A stretch of DNA of 23,830 nt from JBGVMW01 sp045125095 (GTDB lineage Bacteria > Bacillota > Clostridia > Lachnospirales > Lachnospiraceae), in NCBI GenBank assembly GCA_045125095.1, contig JBGVMW010000154.1, forward strand, positions 1 through 23,830. Reading direction: 5' to 3'. The notes below the pieces were generated by a model that had not been told where the DNA came from, made no database searches, and saw nothing but the letters and a program-made list of their open reading frames with translations. Positions 1 to 8,917 of this stretch are shown in pieces; position 1 is the stretch's first letter; every line of letters begins with the position of its first letter. The position numbers and the translations under genes are program-made.

Positions 1-2
1 AG

Positions 3-89
3 CGGACACTAAGGCTGTAAAATACACAGCCTAAGTGCCGACGTTTTCAGAGGGTCACATATAGACGATGTAGCAAACAGCTATCTGTC
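3..89. other. Two consecutive hairpins at the window edge, no gene
   Basis: Positions 3-18 pair with 26-40 (one bulged base at 6 and one A-A mismatch) around a 7-nt loop. A second, weaker hairpin pairs 64-69 with 83-89 and 72-74 with 80-82 around an AAACA loop. They lie downstream of the nif3 stop codon. No U-tract follows the first hairpin on the minus strand before the window ends, so a terminator call is not supported. They could be the end of a structured or repeat element that continues outside the window. No coding sequence was seen in 1-144. Confidence 0.4.
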
Positions 90-144
90 ACAAACAATTC
101 TGACAATTCACTACCTTGTTGGCGTTTCGCAATTACCTATATTA

Positions 145-927
145 CTACAATGTAACAAACGGATTCCTAAATTTCTCAGTGATAATATCTACACCACCGC
201 AGGTTTCTCTCAAATAAACTTCCATATACGGCACAAAAATATGCTCTATTCCATAATGTCCAGCATCAATCACAGCTAAGCCCTGTGCATTAGCATCAAT
301 TCCCTCATGATGGTCAATATCACCTGTTATCAACACATCTACCCCTGTCTTTAATGCCGCTTTAATCGTACTTTTTCCAGAACCTGGGGTAATGGCAACT
401 GTCTGAATATTACTGTTCAAGTCACCATATACCCGAACATAAGGTACATGAAAACGTGTTTTTACCAGCTCTGCACAATCTCTAAGGCTCATTGGTGACC
501 GAAAAATACCATTTTTTCCAATTCCATACTTACCTGTCTCACACTCATAAGTTACATCCAGTACACTTCTTGCTTCCAGATTCAAATAATCACAGGCAAT
601 CTCTGCCATATGTGTTACATCAAAATTGGTATGCATTGCATAATAAGAAATATCATTTTGCAGTAAATATACCAATCGTTTCCCAATAAAATCATCTGTA
701 GTAATACTTTTGACTGGTGAAAACAGCAATGGATGATGTGTAATCAGCATATCCGCGTCTGACAGCAATACTTCATTCATTACTTTATCACTTGCATCCA
801 CTGCCACATAAATACGTCTAACATCTTTATCACGTCTTCCTGCCAACAATCCTACATTGTCCCAGGATTCTGCAAAAAAACGTGGTGATAATTGCTCTAG
901 CTTTTCTATGACTTCACTACATCTCAT
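145..927 (-). CDS. Nif3-like dinuclear metal-centre protein
   Basis: A 260-aa member of the Nif3/YbgI/YqfO family, which forms toroidal hexamers with a two-metal site; the reaction it catalyses is unresolved. Metal-ligand motifs are visible: ITHHP (His64-His65), HTNFD (His99 to Asp103) and a C-terminal GHYGIEH segment. A short form without the middle insert of some Bacillus homologues is consistent with this length. The start was placed at 927 because AGGAGG lies about 9 nt upstream; the longer frame to 1026 reads back through the trmK coding region. It overlaps the end of trmK by 11 bp, so the two are probably translationally coupled. This trmK-nif3 pairing is common in Firmicutes. It is the last visible gene of the dgt-dnaG-rpoD operon. 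Confidence 0.93.
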   Translation of the reverse strand: MRCSEVIEKLEQLSPRFFAESWDNVGLLAGRRDKDVRRIYVAVDASDKVMNEVLLSDADMLITHHPLLFSPVKSITTDDFIGKRLVYLLQNDISYYAMHTNFDVTHMAEIACDYLNLEARSVLDVTYECETGKYGIGKNGIFRSPMSLRDCAELVKTRFHVPYVRVYGDLNSNIQTVAITPGSGKSTIKAALKTGVDVLITGDIDHHEGIDANAQGLAVIDAGHYGIEHIFVPYMEVYLRETCGGVDIITEKFRNPFVTL

Positions 928-1633
928 GAGCTTTCCTCCTAATTTCAAAATATGCACATGCATCCTCCAGCACTTGTAATTTCTCAGCAACTTCCTGCAT
1001 GCCTGCTTTTGCACGCACACCTTCACTGTTCTGCAAATGCTTATAAATATCTGTAAGCGTTGTTTTTTCTTTTCTCAAAAAACGATACAATACTTCATTT
1101 TTTTCCTGTAACAGAAAATGACCATACCGATACTCTGCTTCCGATTCATAATGCATCTGTCCATGGCATACACGCATCATAGGATAAAACTTGCCATCTT
1201 CTTCTATCATCTTTTCTTCCAGAATCTCATAGTTGTTTGCTTCCAGAAAATGACGTACACCACCGATTTCTGATTGGGGCTGAAGCACTAATTCCTTTAC
1301 AGAGCTTAGTACATCCTTTCCCGCAGATAAAATATTCTGCAATAACGGACCTCCCATTCCAGCAATCACAACGGCATCTACTTCACCTAGACGAAGCTTG
1401 TTTACGCCATCTGAAAGTCTTGTCTGAATCTTTTCCTCGAGACCATGCTCTCTGATATGTAGGCTGGCACGTTCTAATGGTCCTCTATTAATATCGAGGG
1501 CAATTGCAGAAGGTATCCATTGTCTTTCTACCAGCGCAATCGGGATATAGCCATGGTCTGTCCCAACATCTGCTAAGCGATTCCCTCTACTTACCAAAGA
1601 TGCCACTGCCTCTAATCGTTTCGATAGTTCCAT
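917..1633 (-). CDS. trmK: tRNA (adenine-22 N1)-methyltransferase TrmK
   Basis: A 238-aa class I SAM-dependent methyltransferase that makes m1A22 in tRNA. The SAM motif I is LADVGTDHGYIPIAL (residues 20-34), motif II is ALDINRGPL (45-53), and the family GMGG signature follows at 92-95. The C-terminal third is charged and helical, as expected for the TrmK coiled-coil domain. The start codon lies 13 nt after the rpoD stop and the end overlaps nif3, so the three genes read as one transcript. Length and motifs are normal for the family. Confidence 0.93.
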   Translation of the reverse strand: MELSKRLEAVASLVSRGNRLADVGTDHGYIPIALVERQWIPSAIALDINRGPLERASLHIREHGLEEKIQTRLSDGVNKLRLGEVDAVVIAGMGGPLLQNILSAGKDVLSSVKELVLQPQSEIGGVRHFLEANNYEILEEKMIEEDGKFYPMMRVCHGQMHYESEAEYRYGHFLLQEKNEVLYRFLRKEKTTLTDIYKHLQNSEGVRAKAGMQEVAEKLQVLEDACAYFEIRRKAHEM

Positions 1634-1646
1634 GAGTCTTTATTCC

Positions 1647-2762
1647 TTAATCTAAATAATCTTTTAATTTTCTGCTACGGCTAGGATGACGTAATTTTCT
1701 TAATGCTTTCGCTTCAATCTGACGGATACGTTCACGGGTTACGTTAAACTCCTTACCAACTTCCTCTAAGGTTCTTGCTCGTCCATCATCTAAACCAAAG
1801 CGAAGACGAAGTACCTTCTGCTCACGCTCTGTCAATGTACCAAGCACTTCCTTTAACTGTTCTTTTAACAGAGTAAATGCAGCCGCTTCTGCCGGTACCG
1901 GAACATTATCATCCTGAATAAAATCTCCTAAATGGCTGTCTTCTTCCTCACCAATTGGTGTTTCTAAAGAAACCGGTTCCTGGGAAATTTTCAAAATCTC
2001 ACGCACACGCTCTACCGGCATGTTCATTCGTTTTGCAATTTCTTCCGGCATTGGTTCCCTACCTAATTCCTGTAATAACTGTCTGGATTCTCTGATTAAC
2101 TTGTTGATTGTCTCTACCATATGCACAGGAATACGAATGGTACGTGCCTGATCTGCAATGGCACGTGTAATCGCCTGACGAATCCACCATGTGGCATAAG
2201 TAGAAAATTTATAACCCTTACGATAATCGAATTTTTCTACTGCTTTAATCAGACCTAAATTACCTTCCTGAATCAAATCTAAAAATAGCATACCACGTCC
2301 GACATAACGTTTTGCAATACTTACTACCAGACGAAGGTTGGCTTCTGCTAAACGCTTCTTTGCTTCTTCATCTCCTTCTTCCATTCGCTTTGCTAATTCG
2401 ATTTCTTCTTCCGCACTCAAAAGCGGTACTTTACCAATTTCTTTTAAATACATACGAACAGGGTCTTCTGTACTAACTCCATCAGGCACAGAGAGGTCAA
2501 TATTTTCTATATCGATTTCGTCTTCTTCGGTAAGAATAATCTCATCATCATCCTCATCATCGTTGCCTGTTGGGATTTTTAGAACATCAATATTTTTTGC
2601 ATCCAGCAGATCCAAAATCTTTTCGAACTGCTCTGCATTTAATTCCAGCTCCTTGAAATGATCGCTGATTTCCTGATATTCCAGCACATTTTTTTTCTTT
2701 TGTGCCATATCCAATAATTCCTGTAGCTTTACCTTAAATTGTGCCTTGTTGCTCTCAACCAT
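1647..2762 (-). CDS. rpoD: Primary sigma factor RpoD/SigA
   Basis: A 371-aa housekeeping sigma-70. Residues 1-80 form a short acidic region 1.1. Region 1.2 contains DPVRMYLKEIG. Region 2 contains the core-binding and -10 recognition helices (GNLGLIKAVEKFDYRKGYKF followed by STYATWWIRQAI). Region 3 starts near HMVETINKLI, and region 4 ends in VTRERIRQIEAKALRKLRHP, the -35 recognition helix. The length matches Clostridia/Bacillus SigA rather than the 600-aa proteobacterial form. The start has GGAGG 10 nt upstream. It sits between dnaG and trmK, the macromolecular-synthesis operon arrangement without rpsU in front. Several promoters in this window fit the consensus this factor reads. Confidence 0.98.
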   Translation of the reverse strand: MVESNKAQFKVKLQELLDMAQKKKNVLEYQEISDHFKELELNAEQFEKILDLLDAKNIDVLKIPTGNDDEDDDEIILTEEDEIDIENIDLSVPDGVSTEDPVRMYLKEIGKVPLLSAEEEIELAKRMEEGDEEAKKRLAEANLRLVVSIAKRYVGRGMLFLDLIQEGNLGLIKAVEKFDYRKGYKFSTYATWWIRQAITRAIADQARTIRIPVHMVETINKLIRESRQLLQELGREPMPEEIAKRMNMPVERVREILKISQEPVSLETPIGEEEDSHLGDFIQDDNVPVPAEAAAFTLLKEQLKEVLGTLTEREQKVLRLRFGLDDGRARTLEEVGKEFNVTRERIRQIEAKALRKLRHPSRSRKLKDYLD

Positions 2763-2811
2763 GATTGTTATTCCTCCATAACCTGATGTAATTATTATTT
2801 TAACCTCAATC

Positions 2812-4581
2812 CTATAAAATATGCAGTTTCTGCATTTCCGAATCCAGGTTCTGTTTTACGTTTGTTAATTTTTGCAATCCAGCAATATCCATAATGTCAA
2901 TTTGTTCAATGGCATGTGTAATTCCATTTTCTTTTACACGCCGCACAGTATCATACAATGCGCGTTTCTGTTCTTCTTCTGTTTCTACTGTCAAAGAAGC
3001 ATTAAACAAAGATGCTGCCTCGCTTTGTTCTTCTTCCGTTGCAAACATACCAATAATTCTGGCAGGGTTCATCTGCCCTTCCTCAAACTGGGTGAACAGT
3101 ACCTGCGCTGCTTTGTAATACAATGCTTCTGTAAAATCCTCCGGAACAATAAATCCTTTTATCTTTTCGTATAATTCCGGTTTTTCAATCAGCCAGGTCA
3201 ATAACAGCTTCTGGGCTTTACGAATACCATTTTCCTTACTTTTCAAATGTGTTCGCTCGCTTTTCAATTCTTCCTGCCGCTGACGACTGTCAGCCTGCAA
3301 GCCTGCCCGATTGACCTGCTCTGTCAGATTCTGTACGCTGATGCGGTACTTTTCCGCTGCTTTCTCAATATAATTACCACGTTCTAAGGGTTCTTCAAAC
3401 TGAAGTAGCTTTGACGCCATCTCCCGATAAAATAACGTTCTGGCATCGGGATCATTCATATCATACTCCCGTTCCATAATCCGTAGTTCAAAAAAGAAAC
3501 TGTTCTCTGCATTCTCTAATCGTTCTAAGAAAGCTTCTCTGCCCAAATTTTTAATAAATTCATCCGGATCCTTGTAAGGTGATAGGGACAACACCCGCGC
3601 CGTTAAACCAGCCTGTCTGCATATAGGAATGGCACGCAATGCCGCTTTTACACCTGCACCATCACTGTCATAGGCTAATATAACTTTATTAAAATATCTT
3701 TTTATTAAAGAAGCTTGTCCTGTGGTAAATGCGGTACCCAATGATGCTGCTGCATTCTGAAAACCTGCCTGATGCATGGCAATCACATCCATGTAACCTT
3801 CGCACAAAATAAGATATGCACTTCTGGCAGACTTAGCTGCATGAAGCCCATACAGATTTCGGCTCTTGTCAAATATTTTTGTTTCAGGAGAATTCAGATA
3901 CTTTGGCTTGCCATCGCCCATTACACGGCCACCAAAGCCAATGACTCGTCGATTCACATCCATAATCGGAAACATAACGCGATTCCAGAATTTATCATAT
4001 GCCCCACGTCTTTCATCATAGGATATCAGCCCGGTTTCCTTAAGAATATCGTCAGAATAGCCCTCTCTCTTTAGATATTGGTACATTTCATTATTATGCA
4101 CTCCCGCATACCCTAAGCCAAAAGACTTTATCGTTTCTTCCGATAAACCTCTATCATGAAGATAACGGTGTGCATGTCCCGCATCCTCCATTCGTAGACG
4201 TTTAAAATAATACGTCGCTGCTTTTTTATTAATATCCAACAATATTTTTTTGATATCGGATTGCCGCTTCTGTTCCGATGTCATTTCACCTTCCGGCAAT
4301 GCTACCCCTGCACGTTCTGCCAGACGTCTTACTGCCTCTGGGAAAGAATCGTTTTCGTATTTCATCATAAAGGTAAATACATTCCCTCCCGCTCCGCAAC
4401 CAAAACAATAAAACATTTGCTTTGAAGGTGTAACGGAAAAAGACGGTGACTTTTCATTATGAAACGGGCAGAGTCCAAAATAGGTACTCCCCCGTTTCTG
4501 TAATTTTACATAACCGGATATCACATCTACTATATCATTTTTTAACCTGACTTCTTCTACTAATTCGTCATCGTAATACAT
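2812..4581 (-). CDS. dnaG: DNA primase DnaG
   Basis: A 589-aa replicative primase that lays RNA primers at the fork and binds the DnaB helicase. The N-terminal CHC2 zinc finger has Cys38, His41, Cys59 and Cys62. The Toprim catalytic core carries LCEGYMDVIAMHQAG and AYDSDGAG, with the metal-binding acidic residues in place. The last 150 residues are helical and divergent, as expected for the helicase-interaction domain. It is 49 nt upstream of rpoD and 60 nt downstream of dgt, all on one strand. The ribosome binding site is weak. Nothing is missing. Confidence 0.98.
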   Translation of the reverse strand: MYYDDELVEEVRLKNDIVDVISGYVKLQKRGSTYFGLCPFHNEKSPSFSVTPSKQMFYCFGCGAGGNVFTFMMKYENDSFPEAVRRLAERAGVALPEGEMTSEQKRQSDIKKILLDINKKAATYYFKRLRMEDAGHAHRYLHDRGLSEETIKSFGLGYAGVHNNEMYQYLKREGYSDDILKETGLISYDERRGAYDKFWNRVMFPIMDVNRRVIGFGGRVMGDGKPKYLNSPETKIFDKSRNLYGLHAAKSARSAYLILCEGYMDVIAMHQAGFQNAAASLGTAFTTGQASLIKRYFNKVILAYDSDGAGVKAALRAIPICRQAGLTARVLSLSPYKDPDEFIKNLGREAFLERLENAENSFFFELRIMEREYDMNDPDARTLFYREMASKLLQFEEPLERGNYIEKAAEKYRISVQNLTEQVNRAGLQADSRQRQEELKSERTHLKSKENGIRKAQKLLLTWLIEKPELYEKIKGFIVPEDFTEALYYKAAQVLFTQFEEGQMNPARIIGMFATEEEQSEAASLFNASLTVETEEEQKRALYDTVRRVKENGITHAIEQIDIMDIAGLQKLTNVKQNLDSEMQKLHIL

Positions 4582-4641
4582 GATAATACTCTACTTTCTA
4601 TGTAACTATTCACTATCCATACAGTTACATTTTTATTTGTC

Positions 4642-5649
4642 TTACACCTGCCAGCATTTCGGTATGAACAACGTCTGGAACTGCTTTATTGCATAAGAAT
4701 CTGTCATTCCTGCAATATAATCGCATATCACACGTTCCTTTTTTTCTTCTTTTTCACTATGCATCAACCGATAACCCTCTGGTAATTCTTCAAAATGCTT
4801 CCAATAATACTCATACATAGATTTCAACATATTGATTGCCTTTAATTCTTCTTCCTTTGCTCTTGGATGCAAATAGACCGCTTCAAACATAAATCCACGG
4901 AGCCCTTTCATAGCACTGTCCACTGCCGGCGACATGCTGACAGCGTTCTTCTCATAACTATTCATAATCATGTCATGTATCATTGTGTTTAATCGTTGTC
5001 TGTTTCCATGCCCCAACACTTCTGTAAACTGCTTAGGCAAACTCTCCTCCGTCAACATACCTGCTCTGATAGCATCATCAATATCGTGATTTATGTAGGC
5101 AATTTTATCGGCAATACGCACAATAGCGCCCTCCAGGGTAGATGGACTTCCACTCGTCTGATGATTCAAAATACCATCCCGAACTTCCCATGTTAAATTC
5201 AGTCCACATCCCTTTTTCTCTAATTTCTCTACAACACGCACACTCTGTACATTATGTTCAAATCCTTCACTGCATATTTCGTTCAAGGCTCGTTCCCCTG
5301 CATGACCAAAAGGCGTGTGTCCCAAGTCGTGACCTAATGCAATGGCTTCTGTTAAATCTTCATTTAAGCGCAACGCCTTGGCTACTGTTCTGGCTGTCTG
5401 GGACACCTCCAATGTATGAGTCAGACGCGTTCTGTAATGATCTCCTTCTGGTGATAAAAACACCTGCGTCTTATGCCGCATTCTCCGAAAAGATTTTGAA
5501 TGCAGTATCCTGTCTCTGTCACGCTGATAAACAGGACGGATATCACACTGTGGCTCATCAACCTCTCTTCCCTTTGATTTACTGCTAAGAGAGGCATATG
5601 GGCTTAAATATTGTTCTTCCCACTTTTCTACATTTTCACGAATCGTCAT
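4642..5649 (-). CDS. dgt: dGTPase-like HD-domain phosphohydrolase
   Basis: A 335-aa member of the deoxyguanosinetriphosphate triphosphohydrolase-like family (short form). The HD-domain residues are visible: His78 in RLTHTLEV and His107-Asp108 in GHDLGHTPFGHAGE, with a later Asp in INHDIDDA. The family hydrolyses dNTPs to the nucleoside and triphosphate; the preferred substrate cannot be read from sequence. It is the first gene of the dgt-dnaG-rpoD-trmK-nif3 operon, an order typical of Lachnospiraceae and relatives. A GAGGGAAG ribosome binding site lies just before the ATG. The 158-bp gap upstream is AT-rich and I found no convincing -35/-10 pair in it. Confidence 0.92.
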   Translation of the reverse strand: MTIRENVEKWEEQYLSPYASLSSKSKGREVDEPQCDIRPVYQRDRDRILHSKSFRRMRHKTQVFLSPEGDHYRTRLTHTLEVSQTARTVAKALRLNEDLTEAIALGHDLGHTPFGHAGERALNEICSEGFEHNVQSVRVVEKLEKKGCGLNLTWEVRDGILNHQTSGSPSTLEGAIVRIADKIAYINHDIDDAIRAGMLTEESLPKQFTEVLGHGNRQRLNTMIHDMIMNSYEKNAVSMSPAVDSAMKGLRGFMFEAVYLHPRAKEEELKAINMLKSMYEYYWKHFEELPEGYRLMHSEKEEKKERVICDYIAGMTDSYAIKQFQTLFIPKCWQV

Positions 5650-5807
5650 ACTTCCCTCGATTCTGCCGTTAAGAAACGACCTATTGCCAGACTGTAAGTT
5701 TTTAAATTTTCCCTATTATTATATATTCGCCATATTGCCTTTATTTCCTTTTTTTCTTTCTTTGTACTAAAAAAAATACAATCTTCTATTCCTCATTTAT
5801 TGACACA

Positions 5808-6704
5808 CTATCTGCAAATACTAAAAATGAACTCTGCAATTTTATCCATAGCATCATTCGCTTCCTTAAAGGGAGACATTTGAAATACATGCCATTTTCC
5901 CCGATATACGTCCATCTTCGCTGACACATTGGCAGACACTAATTTCTTATGTAACATTTTCGTATCATCCAGCAGGATTTCATTGCTTCCAACCTGCAGA
6001 TACACTGTTGGAAAACCTGTAAAATCTGCAAACAGGGGTGAAATGAACGGATTAGTCAAATCTTCTCCCGGCGCATAACTTTGTATTGCCTTATCTAAAT
6101 ATTGACTAGACAGAATCGGATCCACCTCTTTTTTCTTTTCATGGGAATGTCCGGAGCAGGTCAAATCTGTCCAAGGTGAAAGACCCACAATTCCCCGCGG
6201 CAACAGGCGTTTTTGTTCCCGAAGCTTTAATGTGAGCACAAGTGCCAGATTCCCACCAGCAGAATCACCGGCAATGATAATATCACGGCTGCCATATCCT
6301 AAGTACATTAAGTAATCCCAAGCTTTCAACCCATCCTCCAATGCAGCAGGATAAGGATATTCTGGTGCAAGGCGGTAGTTAAAGCTTAACACGTCCATAG
6401 ATGTGGATTTTGCTAACTTTGTGGTAAGTGTTCGACAATAACTGATATCTCCTGTCATGTAACCTCCGCCATGACAATACAGTATCACATATTTTTTCAT
6501 ATGAGGTCTGTCTACACGCACCCACTCTGCCTGCATTCCATCTATTTCAAAATCCTCAAAGACAATATCCTTATCTTTTCCATACAGCATTCCGATCGTT
6601 TTCTGGGACTGTCGCTGCTTACCAATATCATTGTTTTCCACTATACTATGTACCGCTTTAATTGCCCTCATTAAATTCTGATTTTGTTTCTCTTTATGCT
6701 CCAT
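5808..6704 (-). CDS. Alpha/beta-hydrolase esterase, HSL (family IV) type
   Basis: A 298-aa cytoplasmic carboxylesterase of the hormone-sensitive lipase family. The oxyanion-hole motif HGGGY is at 78-82, the nucleophile elbow GDSAGG has Ser148, and the catalytic His272 is in KWHVF. The acidic triad position reads NEILLDD, so a Glu (about 242) or a following Asp supplies the acid. The substrate is unknown; the family acts on short acyl esters. The start is placed at 6704 because a GGTGAGGG ribosome binding site precedes it; the longer TTG start at 6740 falls within the promoter region. It is transcribed divergently from an acyltransferase-like gene, so ester synthesis and cleavage may be linked, which is inference. 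Confidence 0.88.
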   Translation of the reverse strand: MEHKEKQNQNLMRAIKAVHSIVENNDIGKQRQSQKTIGMLYGKDKDIVFEDFEIDGMQAEWVRVDRPHMKKYVILYCHGGGYMTGDISYCRTLTTKLAKSTSMDVLSFNYRLAPEYPYPAALEDGLKAWDYLMYLGYGSRDIIIAGDSAGGNLALVLTLKLREQKRLLPRGIVGLSPWTDLTCSGHSHEKKKEVDPILSSQYLDKAIQSYAPGEDLTNPFISPLFADFTGFPTVYLQVGSNEILLDDTKMLHKKLVSANVSAKMDVYRGKWHVFQMSPFKEANDAMDKIAEFIFSICR

Positions 6705-6740
6705 ACTGCCCTCACCCTGATAATACACACAATTAAACAA

Positions 6741-6770
6741 ATTATAACATATTTATACATAGTATTTCAA
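6741..6770 (-). promoter_or_regulatory. Sigma-A promoter of the esterase gene
   Basis: TTGAAA (6770-6765), an 18-bp spacer, and TATAAT (6746-6741) on the minus strand, about 37 bp from the ATG at 6704. The -35 box is one base away from the -35 box of the divergent plus-strand promoter. Confidence 0.75.
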
Positions 6771-6771
6771 G

Positions 6772-6800
6772 TTGCCACCCACTTATTTTTTATGTATAAT
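6772..6800 (+). promoter_or_regulatory. Sigma-A promoter of the acyltransferase-like operon
   Basis: TTGCCA (6772-6777), a 17-bp spacer, and TATAAT (6795-6800). Transcription should begin near 6807, giving a leader of about 30 nt. The promoter position rules out a coding start at 6772. Confidence 0.82.
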
Positions 6801-6837
6801 AGTAACTATAATTGTCTTAGTAAAGGAAGTAACTTTC

Positions 6838-8127
6838 ATGGCAAAACAACAAAAAAAACAAACGCCAGCATGGTTTAAATTAGATTTGTCTGCTAATGTA
6901 TATCCCACACTGCAACGCCGGAACTTTTCTTCTGTCTTCCGTCTGTCTGTGACATTAACTGAACCAATTGACGCCGATTTACTGCAAAAAGCAGTGGAAC
7001 AGACAATGCCTAGATTCCCAACTTTTGCTGTAATGATGCGCAAAGGTGTATTCTGGAGATATTTAGAAAAGAATCCAAATCCCGGTCCATTTGTGCAGGA
7101 AGATATCAAAAATCCCTGTATGCCTATGCCATTCAAGAACAAAGGCAGATATTTAATCCGCATCTATTATTACAATTGCAAAATTTCTTTGGAATCCTTC
7201 CATTCCCTTTCCGACGGAAACGGCGCCATGGTACTTTTGCAGACACTGACTGCGGTATATCTTCGTTTAAAAGAATATCCGATAGAAGTTGGTGGACTTG
7301 TCTATGATATCAATGAGACACCAGATTCGGAAGAATATGAAGATGCCTATATGCGGTATGCAAACTCAAAGATACACCCGCCCAGAACACAGGAACGTGC
7401 CTACCGACTGCGAGGTACACCAGAACCATTTTATACGTTAAATATTATTGATGGCATTATGCCTGCTGATAAAGTAGCTGCTGTTGCCAAGTCCTATCAG
7501 GCTACTATCACAGAATACTTGAACAGCGTATTGATCTATGCCTTGTTGCAGCAACAATATTCAGAGAACCCATTATTTCTGCGACCAGTAAAGCTGGCAA
7601 TGCCTGTGAACCTGCGGCGTTTTTTTCCATCCAGGACATTGCGTAATTTTATTACAATGGTATACCCCACCATCGACCCGCGTTATGGCGAATACACTTT
7701 TGAAGAAATTATCAAGCAGGTGCATCATTATATGCAGTTTTATTTGAATGACAAATTTTTGAATGCGGACATTACCACCAATGCTACCACACAGCAAAAT
7801 CCATTTATCCGCATTGTACCGCTTTTTATGAAAGATTTCGTGGTAAAGCAGTTCTATTCCCGTGTGCAGGATAAACAATCCAGTGCCGGACTTACTAACA
7901 TGGGGGTAATCACCGTTCCTGATAGCATGAAGCCTTATGTTACACAGTTTGACGCCATTATGGGGCAACCTTTTTCTGCCCGTACCAACTGTGCAATCTT
8001 AAGTTATAACAACAGGCTGACTATTAATTTTGCCAGTGCTATCAAGGAAACGAATGTAGAACGGCTGTTTTTCAACAAATTAGTGCAGGATGGTATTCCT
8101 GTTCGCATCGAAAGTAATCGTGAATAA
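6838..8127 (+). CDS. Condensation/alcohol-acetyltransferase-like acyltransferase
   Basis: A 429-aa protein of the chloramphenicol-acetyltransferase-like fold that includes alcohol acetyltransferases, WS/DGAT enzymes and peptide-synthetase condensation domains. The active-site signature HSLSDG (His122 to Gly127) fits HxxxDG, and the C-terminal NRLTINFAS segment resembles the second half of the fold. There is no carrier-protein domain, so it is a stand-alone acyltransferase; donor and acceptor are unknown. The start at 6838 is preceded by AAAGGAAG and lies downstream of the promoter. A zinc-ribbon membrane protein follows after 20 nt, and an esterase is divergent. No signal peptide is seen. Confidence 0.8.
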   Translation: MAKQQKKQTPAWFKLDLSANVYPTLQRRNFSSVFRLSVTLTEPIDADLLQKAVEQTMPRFPTFAVMMRKGVFWRYLEKNPNPGPFVQEDIKNPCMPMPFKNKGRYLIRIYYYNCKISLESFHSLSDGNGAMVLLQTLTAVYLRLKEYPIEVGGLVYDINETPDSEEYEDAYMRYANSKIHPPRTQERAYRLRGTPEPFYTLNIIDGIMPADKVAAVAKSYQATITEYLNSVLIYALLQQQYSENPLFLRPVKLAMPVNLRRFFPSRTLRNFITMVYPTIDPRYGEYTFEEIIKQVHHYMQFYLNDKFLNADITTNATTQQNPFIRIVPLFMKDFVVKQFYSRVQDKQSSAGLTNMGVITVPDSMKPYVTQFDAIMGQPFSARTNCAILSYNNRLTINFASAIKETNVERLFFNKLVQDGIPVRIESNRE

Positions 8128-8147
8128 AGAAAATAAGAGGTGTTCTT

Positions 8148-8852
8148 ATGTCCTATTGTGTAAATTGTGGTGTAGAGCTTCATCCTACCGCCACCCATTG
8201 TCCCTTATGTAATACGGAAGTCATCAACCCAAAATGTCCGGTTGATACCACATCTCCTACCCCTTATCCTAGTACAAAGGGGCAGGTAGACCGTGTTCCG
8301 AAAACGGACTCCATTATTTTGGTAAGTTCCATTTTCGGTTCCACCGCCCTTGCCTGTGGATTGCTAAATTTTTTTATACGCAACCAGATTGCCTGGTCTG
8401 TCTATATTATTGGTGCCTGCATTATGCTCTGGTTATGCATTGTACCTGCACTGGCATTTCGTAAGCTGCCGTATTATGTACATTTACTGTTAGATGGTGC
8501 TGCCGTATCAATCTATATTTACCTGATTTCTCTGCAATTTTCAGACTCCGATTGGTTTATCCGTTTTGCCTTTCCCATTATTGCCATTCTGGATGTGCTG
8601 CTGATTCTTTTTGCCTATTGCAGAAAAACCATTTCTTCCGGCATCCTAGTAAGTGGTATTTATCTTTGTGTGGAAACCGGAGTTTTTTGTGTATTTATTG
8701 ATTTTTTGATTCATCTGTACTTTTTTAATGAATCTGCTATAAGCTGGTCCGCCATTGTGCTTGCCTGCTGCACTGTCGCTTCGGCTGTGCTGCTTACCAT
8801 TGTAACACGGTCAAAATTGCATGATGAGGTTCGAAGGAGGATTCATTTTTAA
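8148..8852 (+). CDS. Zinc-ribbon multi-pass membrane protein (DUF6320-like)
   Basis: A 234-aa protein starting with a zinc ribbon (Cys4, Cys7, Cys18, Cys21) in the pattern CxxCGxEL...CPLC. A polar linker to about residue 50 is followed by about six hydrophobic segments, so the ribbon should be cytoplasmic and the rest an integral membrane domain. It resembles proteins I know as DUF6320 in Lachnospiraceae, which often occur next to acyltransferases of the preceding type; this assignment is from memory. It is translated from an AGAGGTG site 20 nt after the upstream gene and ends at a strong terminator, so the two genes form a bicistronic unit. No enzymatic motif is visible. Function is unknown. 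Confidence 0.8.
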   Translation: MSYCVNCGVELHPTATHCPLCNTEVINPKCPVDTTSPTPYPSTKGQVDRVPKTDSIILVSSIFGSTALACGLLNFFIRNQIAWSVYIIGACIMLWLCIVPALAFRKLPYYVHLLLDGAAVSIYIYLISLQFSDSDWFIRFAFPIIAILDVLLILFAYCRKTISSGILVSGIYLCVETGVFCVFIDFLIHLYFFNESAISWSAIVLACCTVASAVLLTIVTRSKLHDEVRRRIHF

Positions 8853-8855
8853 ATC

Positions 8856-8914
8856 AAAAATAACTCGACCAATTACTTAAACTATCATTAAGTAATCTTG
8901 TCGAGTTATTTTTT
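8856..8914. terminator. Bidirectional Rho-independent terminator
   Basis: Positions 8856-8868 pair with 8901-8913 (13 bp) and, inside, 8872-8880 pair with 8888-8896 (9 bp). An A-run flanks the left side and a T-run the right, so it can stop both the plus-strand operon ending at 8852 and the minus-strand GTPase operon ending at 8918. Confidence 0.9.
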
Positions 8915-8917
8915 CTA

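Noticed and set aside
927..1026. Longer N-terminus of the Nif3-like protein
   Set aside because: It lies within the trmK reading region, lacks a ribosome binding site and adds no family-like residues.
4601..4636. TGTAACT/AGTTACA inverted repeat with T-run on the plus strand between dnaG and dgt
   Set aside because: No plus-strand gene ends there and on the minus strand no U-tract follows.
6772..6837. N-terminal extension of the acyltransferase-like gene
   Set aside because: It would start on TTG inside the -35 box; the ATG at 6838 has a ribosome binding site.
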